64,000 bases of DNA from Elioraea sp. GTDB lineage: Bacteria > Pseudomonadota > Alphaproteobacteria > Acetobacterales > Acetobacteraceae. The notes below the pieces were generated by a model that saw only the letters and a list, made by a program, of their open reading frames with translations, searched no databases and was not told the origin of the DNA. Positions within the stretch are counted from its first letter, which is position 1; each line of letters starts with the position of its first letter. Shown here piece after piece: positions 1 through 8,658 of the stretch. Made by a program: the position numbers and the translations under genes. The stretch is taken from NCBI RefSeq assembly GCF_022842375.1, contig NZ_JALHPR010000025.1:1-64000 (forward strand). The letters are read 5' to 3'.

Positions 1-704
1 AGGAAGCGGCGGCGCTGCTCGCGGCCCTGCTCGGCAGCCGCCGCACGCTCCGCTTCGCTCAGCGCTTGCGCCCGGCCGTTGGCGGCGACGACGGCGGTGA
101 GATCGGCGAGCTGCTGGGCCTGCAACGCGAGAAGCTGGTTGCCGGCCTGCGCCGCCTGCAAGGCGCCGGTCGCGCCTTGGCTCTGGCCGATCAGCGCTGA
201 CATCTCGGCGCGGTTGGTGTCGAGATTGCCGACGACGCCGGCCTGAACGCGCATGGCGTCCTGCAGGCCGCCGACCGTGTTCTGCCAGCGCTCGCGGGCC
301 TGCGCCACGAGCTGCTGGTCGGAGGCGGACATCGACGCGCTGCCGTAGGTGGAGATGAAGGCCTGGTCGATCTGCTGGACGTCGTAGGCGATGCGCTGCG
401 CCTGAGCGAGGAGCTGCTGCGTGCGCTGCACGGAGCTTTGCAGGCGCTGAAGCGAGGAGTAAGGCAGGCTCGCGAGGTTGCGCGCCTGGTTGATCAGCAT
501 CGTCGCTTCGTTCTGGAGCGAGGCGATCTGGTTGTTGATCTGCTCCAGCGCGCGGGCCGCAGAGAGCACGTTTTGCACGTAGTTCGTTGGGTCGTAGACG
601 ATCCACTGCGCGGCCGCCGGCTGGATCATCACGGGCGATATCGCGACGGGGACGGACAGAATCGACGCGGCGAGCATCGCCGTGCGCGAGCGACGGAAAT
701 TCAT
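1..704 (-). CDS. trbJ: TrbJ, conjugal transfer protein (3' end cut by window edge)
   Basis: TrbJ is a periplasmic component of the Trb type IV secretion system. The frame is open from the ATG at 704 to base 1, so the C terminus is missing. The N terminus is a signal peptide (MNFRRSRTAMLAASILSVPV). The rest is a long helical, glutamine-rich region, with segments such as NNQIASLQNEATMLINQARN that are typical of TrbJ/VirB5-like proteins. Its ATG overlaps the trbE stop (ATGA), matching the usual trbB-C-D-E-J order. The assignment rests on position and composition together. Confidence 0.88.
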   Translation of the reverse strand, partial: MNFRRSRTAMLAASILSVPVAISPVMIQPAAAQWIVYDPTNYVQNVLSAARALEQINNQIASLQNEATMLINQARNLASLPYSSLQRLQSSVQRTQQLLAQAQRIAYDVQQIDQAFISTYGSASMSASDQQLVAQARERWQNTVGGLQDAMRVQAGVVGNLDTNRAEMSALIGQSQGATGALQAAQAGNQLLALQAQQLADLTAVVAANGRAQALSEAERAAAAEQGREQRRRF

Positions 705-3139
705 GGCTGGGTCTCCAGGTTGGTGAGGTCGGGGATGAGGTCGGCGGCCCAGGCGACGCCGCGCAGACGCAGCCAGGCCGGCAGGAATCCTTCACGGCCG
801 TGCTCCGCCACGATGCGATCGATCGCGGCCTGATCGGTCTTTGAAGACGCGGCGCAGAGCGCCATCGCCACGTCGGAGAGGCCGAGCTCGAAGAGCCGGT
901 TCCCGCGCCGGGACTGGCAGTAATAGTCGCGCTTCGGCATCGCGCGGGCGAGGATCTCGATCTGGCGGTCGTTGAGGCCGAAGCGGCGGTAGATCGCGGT
1001 GATCTGTGGCTCGATCGCGCGCTCGTTCGGCAGCAGCAGCCGGGTCTGGCAGCTCTCGACGATGGCGGGCGCAATGGCCGAGCTGTCGATGTCGGACAGC
1101 GATTGGGTGGCGAAGATGACAGAGGCGTTCTTCTTGCGCAGCGTCTTCAGCCACTCGCGAAGCTGGCCGGCGAAGTCCGCGTCATCGAGCGCGAGCCAGC
1201 CTTCGTCGACGATAAGCATTGTCGGGCTGCCGTCGAGCCGGTCCTCGATCCGGTGGAAGAGATAGGCGAGCACCGCGGGCGCAGCGGCCGTGCCGATCAG
1301 GCCCTCGGTCTCGAACGCCTGCACCAAGGCTTCGCCAAGATGCTCGCTCTCGGCATCGAGCAGCCGGCCATAAGCGCCGCCGACGCAGTAGGGCCGGAGC
1401 GCCTGTTTGAGGTCGTTCGATTGCAGGAGGACGGCCAGGCCGGTGAGCGTGCGTTCGCCGGCGGGCGCGCTCGCGAGCGAGGTCAGCGCCGTCCAGATGT
1501 ATTCCTTCACTTCGGGGGTGATCGTCACGCCCTCGCGCTCAAGGATCGCGATGATCCAGTCCGCCGCCCAGGCGCGTTCCGGCACGTGGTGGATGCGGGC
1601 GAGCGGCTGCAGCAAGACGCTGTCGGCCGCGCTTTCCGTCAGGCCGCCCCCGAGATCGTGCCAGTCGCCGCCCATCGCGAGCGCCGCGGCCCGGATGCTG
1701 CCCCCGAAGTCGAAAGCGAAGACCTGTGCGCCCGGATAGCGCCGGAACTGCAGCGCCATCAGCGCCAGGAGCACGGATTTGCCGGCGCCGGTCGGCCCGA
1801 CGACGAGCGTGTGACCGACATCGCCGACATGAAGGGAAAACCGGAACGGGGTCGAGCCTTCGGTCTTGCCGAAGAGCAGAGGGGGTGCTGCAAAATGCTC
1901 GTCCCGTTCCGGCCCCGCCCACACCGCCGACAGCGGAATCATGTGGGCGAGATTGAGTGTGGAGATCGGCGGCTGGCGGACGTTGGCGTAGACATGGCCC
2001 GGCAGCGAGCCAAGCCAGGCATCGGCGGCGTTGATCGTCTCCGCCATCGCGGTAAAGTCGCGGCCCTGAACGATCTTCTCCACCAGGCGCAGCTTCTCGG
2101 CGGCGATGCGCGCATCGGCGTCCCAGACCGCGACCGTCGCGGTGACATAGGCCTGGCCGGCATAGTCCTGCCCAAGTTCCTGGAGCGCCAAGTCGGCATC
2201 CGCCGCTTTGTTCGCCGCGTCGGTATCGACGAGCACCGAGGCCTCGTTGGTCATCACCTCCTTCAGGATCGCCATGATGCTCTTGCGCTTGGCGAACCAC
2301 TGGCGCCGGATTCTGGTGAGCAGCCTGGTGGCGTCGGTCTTGTCGAGAAGGATGGCGCGCGTCGACCAGCGGTACGGAAAGGCGAGCCGGTTCAGGTCGT
2401 CGAGCAGCCCGGGCGTTGTCGCCGTCGGGAAGCCGACGATCGTCAGGATGCGCAGATGCGCATCGCCGAGACGCGGCTCGAGCCCGCCCGTGAGCGGCTG
2501 ATCGGCGAGCAGCGCGTCGAGATACATTGGCGTCTCGGGCACGCGCACGCGGTGGCGTTTGGTCGAGACGGTCGAATGAAGATAGGTCAGCGTTTCGCCG
2601 TCATCGAGCCATGCGCATTCCGGCATGAAGTTCTCGATGAGCTGGAGCACGCGGTCGGTGCGATCAGCAAAGCCGCGTAGCGCCTCATGTGGGTCAAGAC
2701 CGTTGTCAGCCTTGCCTTCATAGAGCCAGCTCTCGGCGCGGGCGGCGTCCTCGGCTGGCGGCAGATAGACGAAAGTCAGGAAGTAGCTGGACTCGAAGTG
2801 CGAGGCGTCTTCTTCGAAATCGGCCTTGCGCTCGGCGTCGACCAGGGCCGACGCGGCCTCAGGAAAGCGGCTCGCCGGATAAGCTCCTGCGCCATGGCGC
2901 TGCGCTTCGACGAAAATCGCCCATCCCAAGCCGAGCCGGCGGAAGGCGTTGTTGAGCCGGCCGGCCACTGCGACGAGTTCGGCCGGCACCGCCGAGTCGA
3001 GGTCGGGACCGCGAAATCGGGCGGTCCGCTGGAAGCTGCCATCCTTATTGAGGACGATGCCCTCGCCCGCGAGCGCGGCCCAGGGCAGGAAGTCCGCGAG
3101 GCGGGTCGCGGTCCGGCGATACTCGGCGAGGTTCATCAT
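701..3139 (-). CDS. trbE: TrbE, conjugal transfer ATPase (VirB4 family)
   Basis: TrbE is the VirB4-class ATPase that powers pilus assembly and DNA transfer at the inner membrane. The 812-residue protein starts at the ATG at 3139 (MMNLAEYR); a longer frame exists upstream, but this start gives the family length and follows trbD by 8 bp. Walker A is GPTGAGKS at about residues 448-455, and Walker B is LIVDEGWLAL at about 642-651. The N-terminal CagE/TrbE-type domain precedes the ATPase. The gene lies between trbD and trbJ, overlapping trbJ by 4 bp. All visible ATPase motifs are intact. Confidence 0.95.
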   Translation of the reverse strand: MMNLAEYRRTATRLADFLPWAALAGEGIVLNKDGSFQRTARFRGPDLDSAVPAELVAVAGRLNNAFRRLGLGWAIFVEAQRHGAGAYPASRFPEAASALVDAERKADFEEDASHFESSYFLTFVYLPPAEDAARAESWLYEGKADNGLDPHEALRGFADRTDRVLQLIENFMPECAWLDDGETLTYLHSTVSTKRHRVRVPETPMYLDALLADQPLTGGLEPRLGDAHLRILTIVGFPTATTPGLLDDLNRLAFPYRWSTRAILLDKTDATRLLTRIRRQWFAKRKSIMAILKEVMTNEASVLVDTDAANKAADADLALQELGQDYAGQAYVTATVAVWDADARIAAEKLRLVEKIVQGRDFTAMAETINAADAWLGSLPGHVYANVRQPPISTLNLAHMIPLSAVWAGPERDEHFAAPPLLFGKTEGSTPFRFSLHVGDVGHTLVVGPTGAGKSVLLALMALQFRRYPGAQVFAFDFGGSIRAAALAMGGDWHDLGGGLTESAADSVLLQPLARIHHVPERAWAADWIIAILEREGVTITPEVKEYIWTALTSLASAPAGERTLTGLAVLLQSNDLKQALRPYCVGGAYGRLLDAESEHLGEALVQAFETEGLIGTAAAPAVLAYLFHRIEDRLDGSPTMLIVDEGWLALDDADFAGQLREWLKTLRKKNASVIFATQSLSDIDSSAIAPAIVESCQTRLLLPNERAIEPQITAIYRRFGLNDRQIEILARAMPKRDYYCQSRRGNRLFELGLSDVAMALCAASSKTDQAAIDRIVAEHGREGFLPAWLRLRGVAWAADLIPDLTNLETQP

Positions 3140-3147
3140 GGTCGGCC

Positions 3148-3429
3148 TCAGACGCTCAGGTGGGCGGGGATGCGGAGGTGACGGCGCACCACGTCGACGA
3201 ACTGCGGATCGCGTTTGGCCGCCCACACGGCCGCGAAATGGCCGATCGCCCAAAGCCCGAGACCGACAAGCCAGAGGCGCAGGCCGAGCCCGATCGCCGC
3301 CGCCAGCGTGCCGTTGAGGATAGCGATCGAACGCGGCGCGCCGCCGAGCAGAATGTGCTCGGTGAGCGCGCGATGGACCGGGACGGCGTAGCCTGGCACC
3401 TCGCGGGCGCTGTCGATCAGGCTCGCCAT
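3148..3429 (-). CDS. trbD: TrbD, conjugal transfer inner-membrane protein (VirB3 family)
   Basis: This 93-residue protein is the VirB3-like membrane subunit that works with TrbE. The N terminus contains the family-like segment VPVHRALTEHILLGGAPR. It is followed by two hydrophobic stretches (about residues 35-53 and 55-70) and a basic C terminus. The ATG at 3429 overlaps the last base of the trbC stop, so it is the best start in this tightly packed operon. A longer upstream reading of the same frame lies inside trbC and is a shadow. Confidence 0.93.
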   Translation of the reverse strand: MASLIDSAREVPGYAVPVHRALTEHILLGGAPRSIAILNGTLAAAIGLGLRLWLVGLGLWAIGHFAAVWAAKRDPQFVDVVRRHLRIPAHLSV

Positions 3430-3761
3430 CAGACGAGCGCTCCGCCGCCGAAAGAGAAGAACGACAGGAAGAAGCTCGACGCGGCGAAGGCGATCGAGAG
3501 GCCGAAGACGATCTGGATCAGCTTGCGGGCGCCGCCCGACGTGTCGCCGAAGGCCAGTGTCAGGCCGGTGATGATGATGATCATCACGGCGATGATCTTG
3601 GCGACCGGACCCTCGATGGATTCGAGGATCGATTGCAGCGGCGCTTCCCACGGCATCGACGAACCGGATGCATGGGCGGCCGGAGCCAGCATCATGCTGA
3701 CGATGGTGACGGACACGGCCGTCGCGATATGACGGCGAATACGGAAGGCATGGCGGATCAT
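3429..3761 (-). CDS. trbC: TrbC, conjugal transfer pilin (VirB2 family)
   Basis: TrbC is the prepilin of the conjugative pilus. The 110-residue product has a basic N terminus, a signal-like hydrophobic segment ending near AHASGS (about residue 32), then two membrane helices at about 53-70 and 85-105 separated by a short polar loop. This is the classic VirB2/TrbC layout. Processing and cyclisation, known for this family, might involve the S26 TraF-like peptidase at 13577-14122. Its ATG overlaps the trbB stop by 4 bp. Confidence 0.94.
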   Translation of the reverse strand: MIRHAFRIRRHIATAVSVTIVSMMLAPAAHASGSSMPWEAPLQSILESIEGPVAKIIAVMIIIITGLTLAFGDTSGGARKLIQIVFGLSIAFAASSFFLSFFSFGGGALV

Positions 3762-4741
3762 GCGGGATCTCCTGAGGTAGGTTGGGTCACGGGGATGACG
3801 CGGTAGTCGCCGTCCGGCTTGAGACCCTCGACGCGGGCGAGTTCAGCGAGGCGGCGATGCGAGCCGCGGCCACTGAGCACCGCGACGAGATCGATGGTCT
3901 CGGCGATCAGTGCGCGCGGGACGGTGATTACGGCTTCTTGGATGAGCTGCTCGAGCCGGCGCAGCGCGCCGAGCGCGTTGCCGGCGTGGATGGTGCCGAT
4001 GCCGCCGGGGTGTCCCGTACCCCATGCCTTGAGCAGGTCCAGCGCCTCGGCGCCGCGTACCTCTCCGATCGGAATGCGATCCGGACGGAGGCGAAGCGAG
4101 GAGCGGACGAGATCGGAAAGCGATGCGACGCCGTCCTTCGTCCGCATGGCTACCAGGTTGGGCGCGGCGCATTGCAGCTCGCGCGTATCCTCGATCAGGA
4201 CAACGCGATCGGAGGACTTTGAGACCTCGGCAAGCAAGGCGTTGGTGAGCGTGGTCTTGCCGGTTGAGGTGCCGCCGGCGACGAGGATGTTGCGACGGTC
4301 CGCGACGGCGCGGCGGAGGATTTCAGCCTGTTCGGCCGACATGATCTCGGCGGCGACGTAGTCAGCGAGCGTGAAGACAGCGACGGCCGGTTTGCGGATC
4401 GCGAACGCCGGGGCCGCCACGACAGGAGGCAGGAGGCCTTCGAACCGCTCCCCCGTCTCGGGAAGCTCCGCCGAAACGCGCGGTGAACCGGAATGAACCT
4501 CGGCGCCGACGTGATGCGCGACGAGGCGAACGATGCGTTCGCCATCAGCGGGCGACAGACGCTCTCCAGTGTCGGAGAGCCCCTCGGAGAGCCGGTCGAT
4601 CCAGAGCCGCCCGTCGGGATTGAGCATTACCTCGACGATCGACGGGTCTTCCAGGAATCCGGCGATGGCGGGGCCAAGGGCGGTGCGCAACATGCGCGCG
4701 CCTCGCAGGATCGCCTCGGATTGCTGGTGAGAAACCGCCAT
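3758..4741 (-). CDS. trbB: TrbB, conjugal transfer ATPase (VirB11 family)
   Basis: TrbB is a hexameric VirB11-type ATPase at the cytoplasmic face of the type IV secretion channel. The 327-residue protein has Walker A GGTSTGKT at residues 156-163. Downstream are an Asp-box-like VLIEDTREL and the His-box [13 protein letters not shown] at about residue 241. The N-terminal domain precedes these, as in the family, and length and motif order are normal. It is the first gene of the visible trb run. The upstream region is disturbed: a fragment of a copG-like gene and a DUF998 gene separate it from the intact CopG/TraG pair. Confidence 0.95.
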   Translation of the reverse strand: MAVSHQQSEAILRGARMLRTALGPAIAGFLEDPSIVEVMLNPDGRLWIDRLSEGLSDTGERLSPADGERIVRLVAHHVGAEVHSGSPRVSAELPETGERFEGLLPPVVAAPAFAIRKPAVAVFTLADYVAAEIMSAEQAEILRRAVADRRNILVAGGTSTGKTTLTNALLAEVSKSSDRVVLIEDTRELQCAAPNLVAMRTKDGVASLSDLVRSSLRLRPDRIPIGEVRGAEALDLLKAWGTGHPGGIGTIHAGNALGALRRLEQLIQEAVITVPRALIAETIDLVAVLSGRGSHRRLAELARVEGLKPDGDYRVIPVTQPTSGDPA

Positions 4742-5161
4742 GTCGTCCCCGTTTTGTACGGGACCGCAGATGTGCGGCCCTGGATCGGGGATCAGTAGAA
4801 GAGGCAGAAATCAGGGCATGACAACAACCACAATGGGGTCGTAGTGCTGTGGCGTACAAAGACAGGGCGACGGCGGAATTGCCAAACTCTTGCGACGCCT
4901 CGCGCGATGATTATTCCGCACCCGGGAGGCCTGCGACATCGTCCGAAATCTCCTCACGCAACTTCGGTCCCTTCGCGAGTCGGCGTTCGAGGGCGCCACA
5001 TAGACATTCCCCCACGAGGGCGAAGGCAGGACATCAGGAGATTCTGGGCGGAGGCGATCTGCCTGCCATCGGTATCGGTGATCCGATCACGTGGATCACT
5101 TCGCTCGTTCCAACAGGATGATGGTCCTCGCCACTTCAGTCGTCTCCCTCGAGGTTGTTGA
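4742..5161. other. Intergenic scar between trbB and the DUF998 gene
   Basis: This 420-base stretch has no intact gene. Apart from the copG-like fragment at 4911-4998, annotated separately, I see no recognisable coding or RNA signal. Short open frames here are not supported by start sites or family features. The stretch is probably debris from the event that placed the DUF998 gene inside the copG-trbB junction. Confidence 0.5.
4911..4998 (-). pseudogene. C-terminal fragment of a second copG-like gene
   Basis: Reading leftwards, this segment encodes LERRLAKGPKLREEIS followed by DDVAGLPGAE and a stop. It closely matches the C terminus of the intact CopG-like protein at 6037-6468 (LGRRLAKGPKLREEIS then EDIEPRRDA). 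Roughly 60 bases align, with several substitutions, so it is a diverged copy and not a recent duplication. It lies where the copG gene normally ends next to trbB, and it has no start or N-terminal part. It is probably the leftover of the original copG after replacement or insertion. Confidence 0.75.
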
Positions 5162-5821
5162 TCAAGCGGTCTCTCTGGCGGTCTCGCGACAGCTCGGGGG
5201 AAATTCACGCGGCGCCAGAAGGGCCAGAACCACAAGCCACAGAAAGTAAACGTAGCAATTGATCCGCTCGTATGCGCCCGCCCAGGGCGTGTCGTCTTCG
5301 GTAATCCCGGTCATGGCCCCGGAGGCAGCGACTCCGAAGGCGATGATCACGGCAAGCGCCACGAATGCGAACGGCCGGAACCATCCCCGTATGGCAATGG
5401 CGGACAATGCTACCGCAGCCCCGACCAAGAGGCTGAAGGCGATGGTCGTTTGGGCATGCAAGGTGTCGTTGACGCCCGTCTGCATGCCCCGCGAACTCAT
5501 CGCCCAGATCGTATGGGTCGGCAGCGTTACCAGGTTTGCGGCACTCACCAGCGCGCCGGTCCAGCGAAGAGCGCGTGAGCACGCCGAACGGAAAAGGCAC
5601 ACGCCGAAGATCACGAGCAGGCCGCCGTGCGCAAGCATGATCGTCATCATGAACGCCCGCACGGGCGACCCGAATGCGGTCAGTTCGCTGATTGCTTGGT
5701 CGCGAAAACTGTATCCTGTGTACAGGAGTCCGGAAACAACATCACCGACGCCGTAGATGACGACTGCCAAGATCGCCATCAACGGCAAGAGTTTTTGCGA
5801 ACCGGCGCTGTCAGACATCAC
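5162..5821 (-). CDS. DUF998 family integral membrane protein (cargo)
   Basis: The 219-residue protein is mostly hydrophobic, with about six membrane segments. The first begins LLPLMAILAVVIYGVGD. The pattern of short loops, including the segment DQAISELTAFGSPVR, resembles DUF998 membrane proteins, whose function is not established. Two adjacent ATGs (5821 and 5818) could serve as start. The gene is not part of the conserved conjugation set. It sits between the intact copG and a copG fragment, which marks it as an insertion, and it lies in the trb orientation. Family assignment is from pattern recognition only. Confidence 0.72.
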   Translation of the reverse strand: MMSDSAGSQKLLPLMAILAVVIYGVGDVVSGLLYTGYSFRDQAISELTAFGSPVRAFMMTIMLAHGGLLVIFGVCLFRSACSRALRWTGALVSAANLVTLPTHTIWAMSSRGMQTGVNDTLHAQTTIAFSLLVGAAVALSAIAIRGWFRPFAFVALAVIIAFGVAASGAMTGITEDDTPWAGAYERINCYVYFLWLVVLALLAPREFPPSCRETARETA

Positions 5822-6036
5822 CTTGCTTCAATCACTCCGGTCGCTTCATGAGCCCTCGTCGCCATTGCTGACGGCTCGTAGATATTGGCGTAATCGTACC
5901 ATGCACCGTGCTACCCCAGCCCAACCAGTTGCGGTAGCGGGCTGAATGGGCACCGACGATCCGGATCGTCGAGATTGCCGCCGGCAGATGTGCTTCGGAT
6001 TCCAGCTCTATTCCCCGTGCGCATGACGCCGCGGCC

Positions 6037-6468
6037 TCAAGCATCTCGCCTCGGCTCGATGTCTTCGGAAATCTCTTCCCGCAGCTTCGGTCCCTTCGCG
6101 AGTCGCCGTCCGAGCGCGGCGACGAAGGCGTCGTACCGCTCGCCCGCCTGGGCGCGTGCAGCCGCTTGCGCCGGCTCCGGCAGCGGTGGATTGGTCGCGA
6201 GCCAATGGCGGACAAAAACGGCCAGCATCTCCACGGCAATGCCGAGGTCGCGCTCCAGGCGCGTCATGCGCCGGTCGAGCTGGTCCAATCGCTTGGTGGT
6301 CGCCGCCTCCTGGCGCTCGGCGGCGTCGGGCGACAGGAAGGAGGCGATCGCCGCTTCCGCGATCAGCGATCGCGATTGATCGCGGCGCGCGGCATAGGCC
6401 GCGAGCGACCTCAGGATGTCCGGTTCGAGATAGACCGAGAGGCGCTGCTTCTTCGGAGTCTTCGTCAT
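6037..6468 (-). CDS. CopG/RHH-like conjugal transfer accessory protein
   Basis: The 143-residue protein begins with a basic ribbon-helix-helix-like segment (RLSVYLEPDILRSLAAYAAR). A helical region with ERQEAATTKRLDQLDRRMTR, probably coiled coil, follows, and then a charged C terminus. Proteins of this type usually lie between traG and trbB in this ICE class and are annotated as CopG-family regulators or conjugal transfer proteins. The start is 8 bases after the traG stop, so the two are co-transcribed. A diverged fragment of its C terminus recurs at 4911-4998. It may act in DNA binding or in regulating trb genes, which is inferred from fold and position. Confidence 0.82.
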   Translation of the reverse strand: MTKTPKKQRLSVYLEPDILRSLAAYAARRDQSRSLIAEAAIASFLSPDAAERQEAATTKRLDQLDRRMTRLERDLGIAVEMLAVFVRHWLATNPPLPEPAQAAARAQAGERYDAFVAALGRRLAKGPKLREEISEDIEPRRDA

Positions 6469-6476
6469 GGTTATGC

Positions 6477-8465
6477 TCAGAGGTCCATCCCGTCGTTGGG
6501 ATCAAGCGAGACTTGCCGCGCGATGCCTTGCATCACGCGGGTGAGCCGGCCCGCACGCGCGGCGTCACCATCGGCATCGTCGACATCATCGGGGTCGAAC
6601 TCGTTGCCGATCGGCTCTTTCTTCTCGACGGTCCTCGCCGCGGTCAATTCGGGTTGCCGACGCCGTTCCGAGCCCGTCGGGTCGTCGTCATCGCCAGCGC
6701 CGTCCTGCCGGGCGGCCCCATCGTGTTCCGACCGCAACGGCACTGGCAGGGTGCTCCAATCGTCGGGCTTTCCCGCCGCTGGCTTTCCAAGCTCCGGCGG
6801 CGGCAGCACGCGTTCTTGAAAGCGGCGATCCTCGAAGTAGCGCGCCTTCTTGGCGCGGATCGGCGGCGTGCCGGCCACCATGACGATCTCATCGGCGGGC
6901 GGGAGCTGCATCACCTCGCCCGGCGTCAGCAGCGGGCGCGCGGTCTCCGACCGCGACACCATCAGATGGCCGAGCCACGGGCTGAGCCTATGCCCGGCGT
7001 AGTTGCGCATCGCCCGCAATTCGGTCGCGGTCCCCAGCGCGTCAGAGACGCGCTTGGCTGTGCGTTCGTCGTTGGTGGCGAAGCTGACGCGGACATGGCA
7101 GTTGTCGAGGATCGAGTTGTTCGGGCCATACGCTTTCTCGATCTGATTGAGCGACTGCGCGATCAGGAAGCTCTTGAGCCCGTAGCCCGCCATGAATGCC
7201 AAGGCGCTCTCGAAGAAGTCGAGGCGCCCGAGCGCGGGAAACTCGTCGAGCATGAGCAGCAGCCGATGCCGCTTGCGTCTGGCGTTGAGATCCTCGGTCA
7301 ACCGGCGCCCGATCTGATTGAGGATGAGACGGATCAGCGGCTTCGTCCGGGCGATGTCGGAGGGCGGCACCACGAGGTAGAGCGTCGATGGCTGTGGCCC
7401 GCCGACAATGTCGGCGATGCGCCAATCGCAGCGGCGCGTCACTTCGGCCACTACCGGATCGCGATAGAGCCCGAGAAACGACATGGCGGTCGACAGGACG
7501 CCTGAGCGCTCATTGTCAGATTTGTTCAGGAGCTCGCGCGCGGCCGAGGCGATGACGGGGTGAGGACCCGCCTCACCAAGATGCGGCGTTTTCATCATGG
7601 CGGCGAGCGTCGACTCGATCGGGCGCTTCGGATCGGACAGGAACGCGGCGACGCCCGCGAGGGTCTTGTCCGCCTCCGCATAGAGGACATGGAGAATAGC
7701 GCCGACCAGCAGCGCGTGGCTGGTTTTCTCCCAATGGTTCCGCTTCTCCAGGCTCCCTTCCGGATCGACCAGGATGTCGGCGATGTTCTGCACGTCGCGT
7801 ACTTCCCATGCGCCGCGGCGGACCTCGAGCAGCGGGTTGTAGGCGGACGACTTCGCGTTGGTGGGATCGAACAGCAGCACGCGTCCATGCCGGGCGCGGA
7901 AGCCCGCCGTGAGCTGCCAGTTCTCGCCCTTGATGTCGTGAACGATGGCGGAGCCCGGCCAGGTCAACAGCGACGGCACGACCAGGCCGACACCCTTGCC
8001 GGAGCGGGTCGGCGCGAAACACAGCACATGCTCCGGCCCGTCATGACGAAGATAGGCGCGGTCGAACTTGCCGAGCACCACGCCATCGGGTCCGAGCAAT
8101 CCGGCGGCTCGCACCTCGTCGGCTCGCGCCCAGCGCGCCGAGCCATAGGTCTCGACATTCTTGGCCTCGCGCGCTCGCCAGACCGACATGCCGATCGCGG
8201 CGGCGATGGCGATGAAGCCGCCCGAGGCGGCGATGTAGGCGCCCTCGACGAAGATCGGCGGCGCATAGGCGTCGTAGAAATACCACCACCAGAAGAAGGC
8301 CGGCGGATGGTAGACCGGCCAGCCGAACAGCTCGAACCATGGCCGCCCGAGCTGCGGCTGGAAGCCAAGTTGCCACGCCGTCCACTGCGTTGCCGTCCAT
8401 GTCGTCGTGAGGACGATCAGGGAGACGACGAGGATCTGGCCCCAAAGAATCTTGGTGGCTGACAC
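6477..8465 (-). CDS. traG: TraG/VirD4 type IV coupling protein
   Basis: TraG links the relaxosome to the type IV secretion channel at the inner membrane. The 662-residue protein has two N-terminal membrane segments (about residues 8-24 and 73-95) and an aromatic-rich periplasmic loop. Walker A is APTRSGKGVG at 151-160 and Walker B is LLLMLDEFPALG at about 402-413. Length and motif order match VirD4/TraG. The C terminus is an acidic, low-complexity tail that may contact substrates. It is divergent from the chrB-like/MFS cargo pair upstream, and the shared intergenic region carries palindromes. Confidence 0.96.
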   Translation of the reverse strand: MSATKILWGQILVVSLIVLTTTWTATQWTAWQLGFQPQLGRPWFELFGWPVYHPPAFFWWWYFYDAYAPPIFVEGAYIAASGGFIAIAAAIGMSVWRAREAKNVETYGSARWARADEVRAAGLLGPDGVVLGKFDRAYLRHDGPEHVLCFAPTRSGKGVGLVVPSLLTWPGSAIVHDIKGENWQLTAGFRARHGRVLLFDPTNAKSSAYNPLLEVRRGAWEVRDVQNIADILVDPEGSLEKRNHWEKTSHALLVGAILHVLYAEADKTLAGVAAFLSDPKRPIESTLAAMMKTPHLGEAGPHPVIASAARELLNKSDNERSGVLSTAMSFLGLYRDPVVAEVTRRCDWRIADIVGGPQPSTLYLVVPPSDIARTKPLIRLILNQIGRRLTEDLNARRKRHRLLLMLDEFPALGRLDFFESALAFMAGYGLKSFLIAQSLNQIEKAYGPNNSILDNCHVRVSFATNDERTAKRVSDALGTATELRAMRNYAGHRLSPWLGHLMVSRSETARPLLTPGEVMQLPPADEIVMVAGTPPIRAKKARYFEDRRFQERVLPPPELGKPAAGKPDDWSTLPVPLRSEHDGAARQDGAGDDDDPTGSERRRQPELTAARTVEKKEPIGNEFDPDDVDDADGDAARAGRLTRVMQGIARQVSLDPNDGMDL

Positions 8466-8605
8466 CTGACCTTCTCCTTTCGCATAGAAGGTCGGTGGCC
8501 AAAGAGGCTCGTTTCAAGCCTAAAGCGCGCGCTGCATGAACTGATCGTGCTGTGGCGCAGGAATACAGGGAATGGCGTAGATCGACGATCAAGCCCAGCC
8601 TACAT

Positions 8606-8619
8606 GAAACACGTGTTGC
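8606..8619. promoter_or_regulatory. Palindromic operator-like site 1
   Basis: The sequence GAAACACGTGTTGC has six-base arms (GAAACA and TGTTGC, one mismatch) around a CG spacer. A second copy with the same architecture lies 39 bases downstream. The pair sits between the divergent traG and ChrB-N-like genes, where a regulator controlling either gene could bind. The regulator is unknown. The tandem copies argue against chance. Confidence 0.5.
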
Positions 8620-8644
8620 ATGCGGTCGGCGCGTCGCATACCTT

Positions 8645-8658
8645 GCAACACATGTTGC
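8645..8658. promoter_or_regulatory. Palindromic operator-like site 2 overlapping the proposed start codon
   Basis: GCAACACATGTTGC has perfect six-base arms (GCAACA and TGTTGC) around a CA spacer. The ATG at 8652, the start that best fits the ChrB-N family, lies inside this palindrome, and no strong ribosome-binding site precedes it. The transcript may therefore be leaderless, or translation may begin at the ATG at 8604 inside site 1. In either case a bound repressor would occlude the gene start. Confidence 0.5.

Noticed and set aside
1103-2680. 525-codon plus-strand open frame opposite trbE
   Set aside because: It mirrors trbE codons in a high-GC gene, has no domain and would lie wholly antisense to a gene with intact ATPase motifs.
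6156-7505. 449-codon plus-strand frame opposite copG and traG
   Set aside because: Antisense shadow; composition is arginine- and glutamate-rich without family features.
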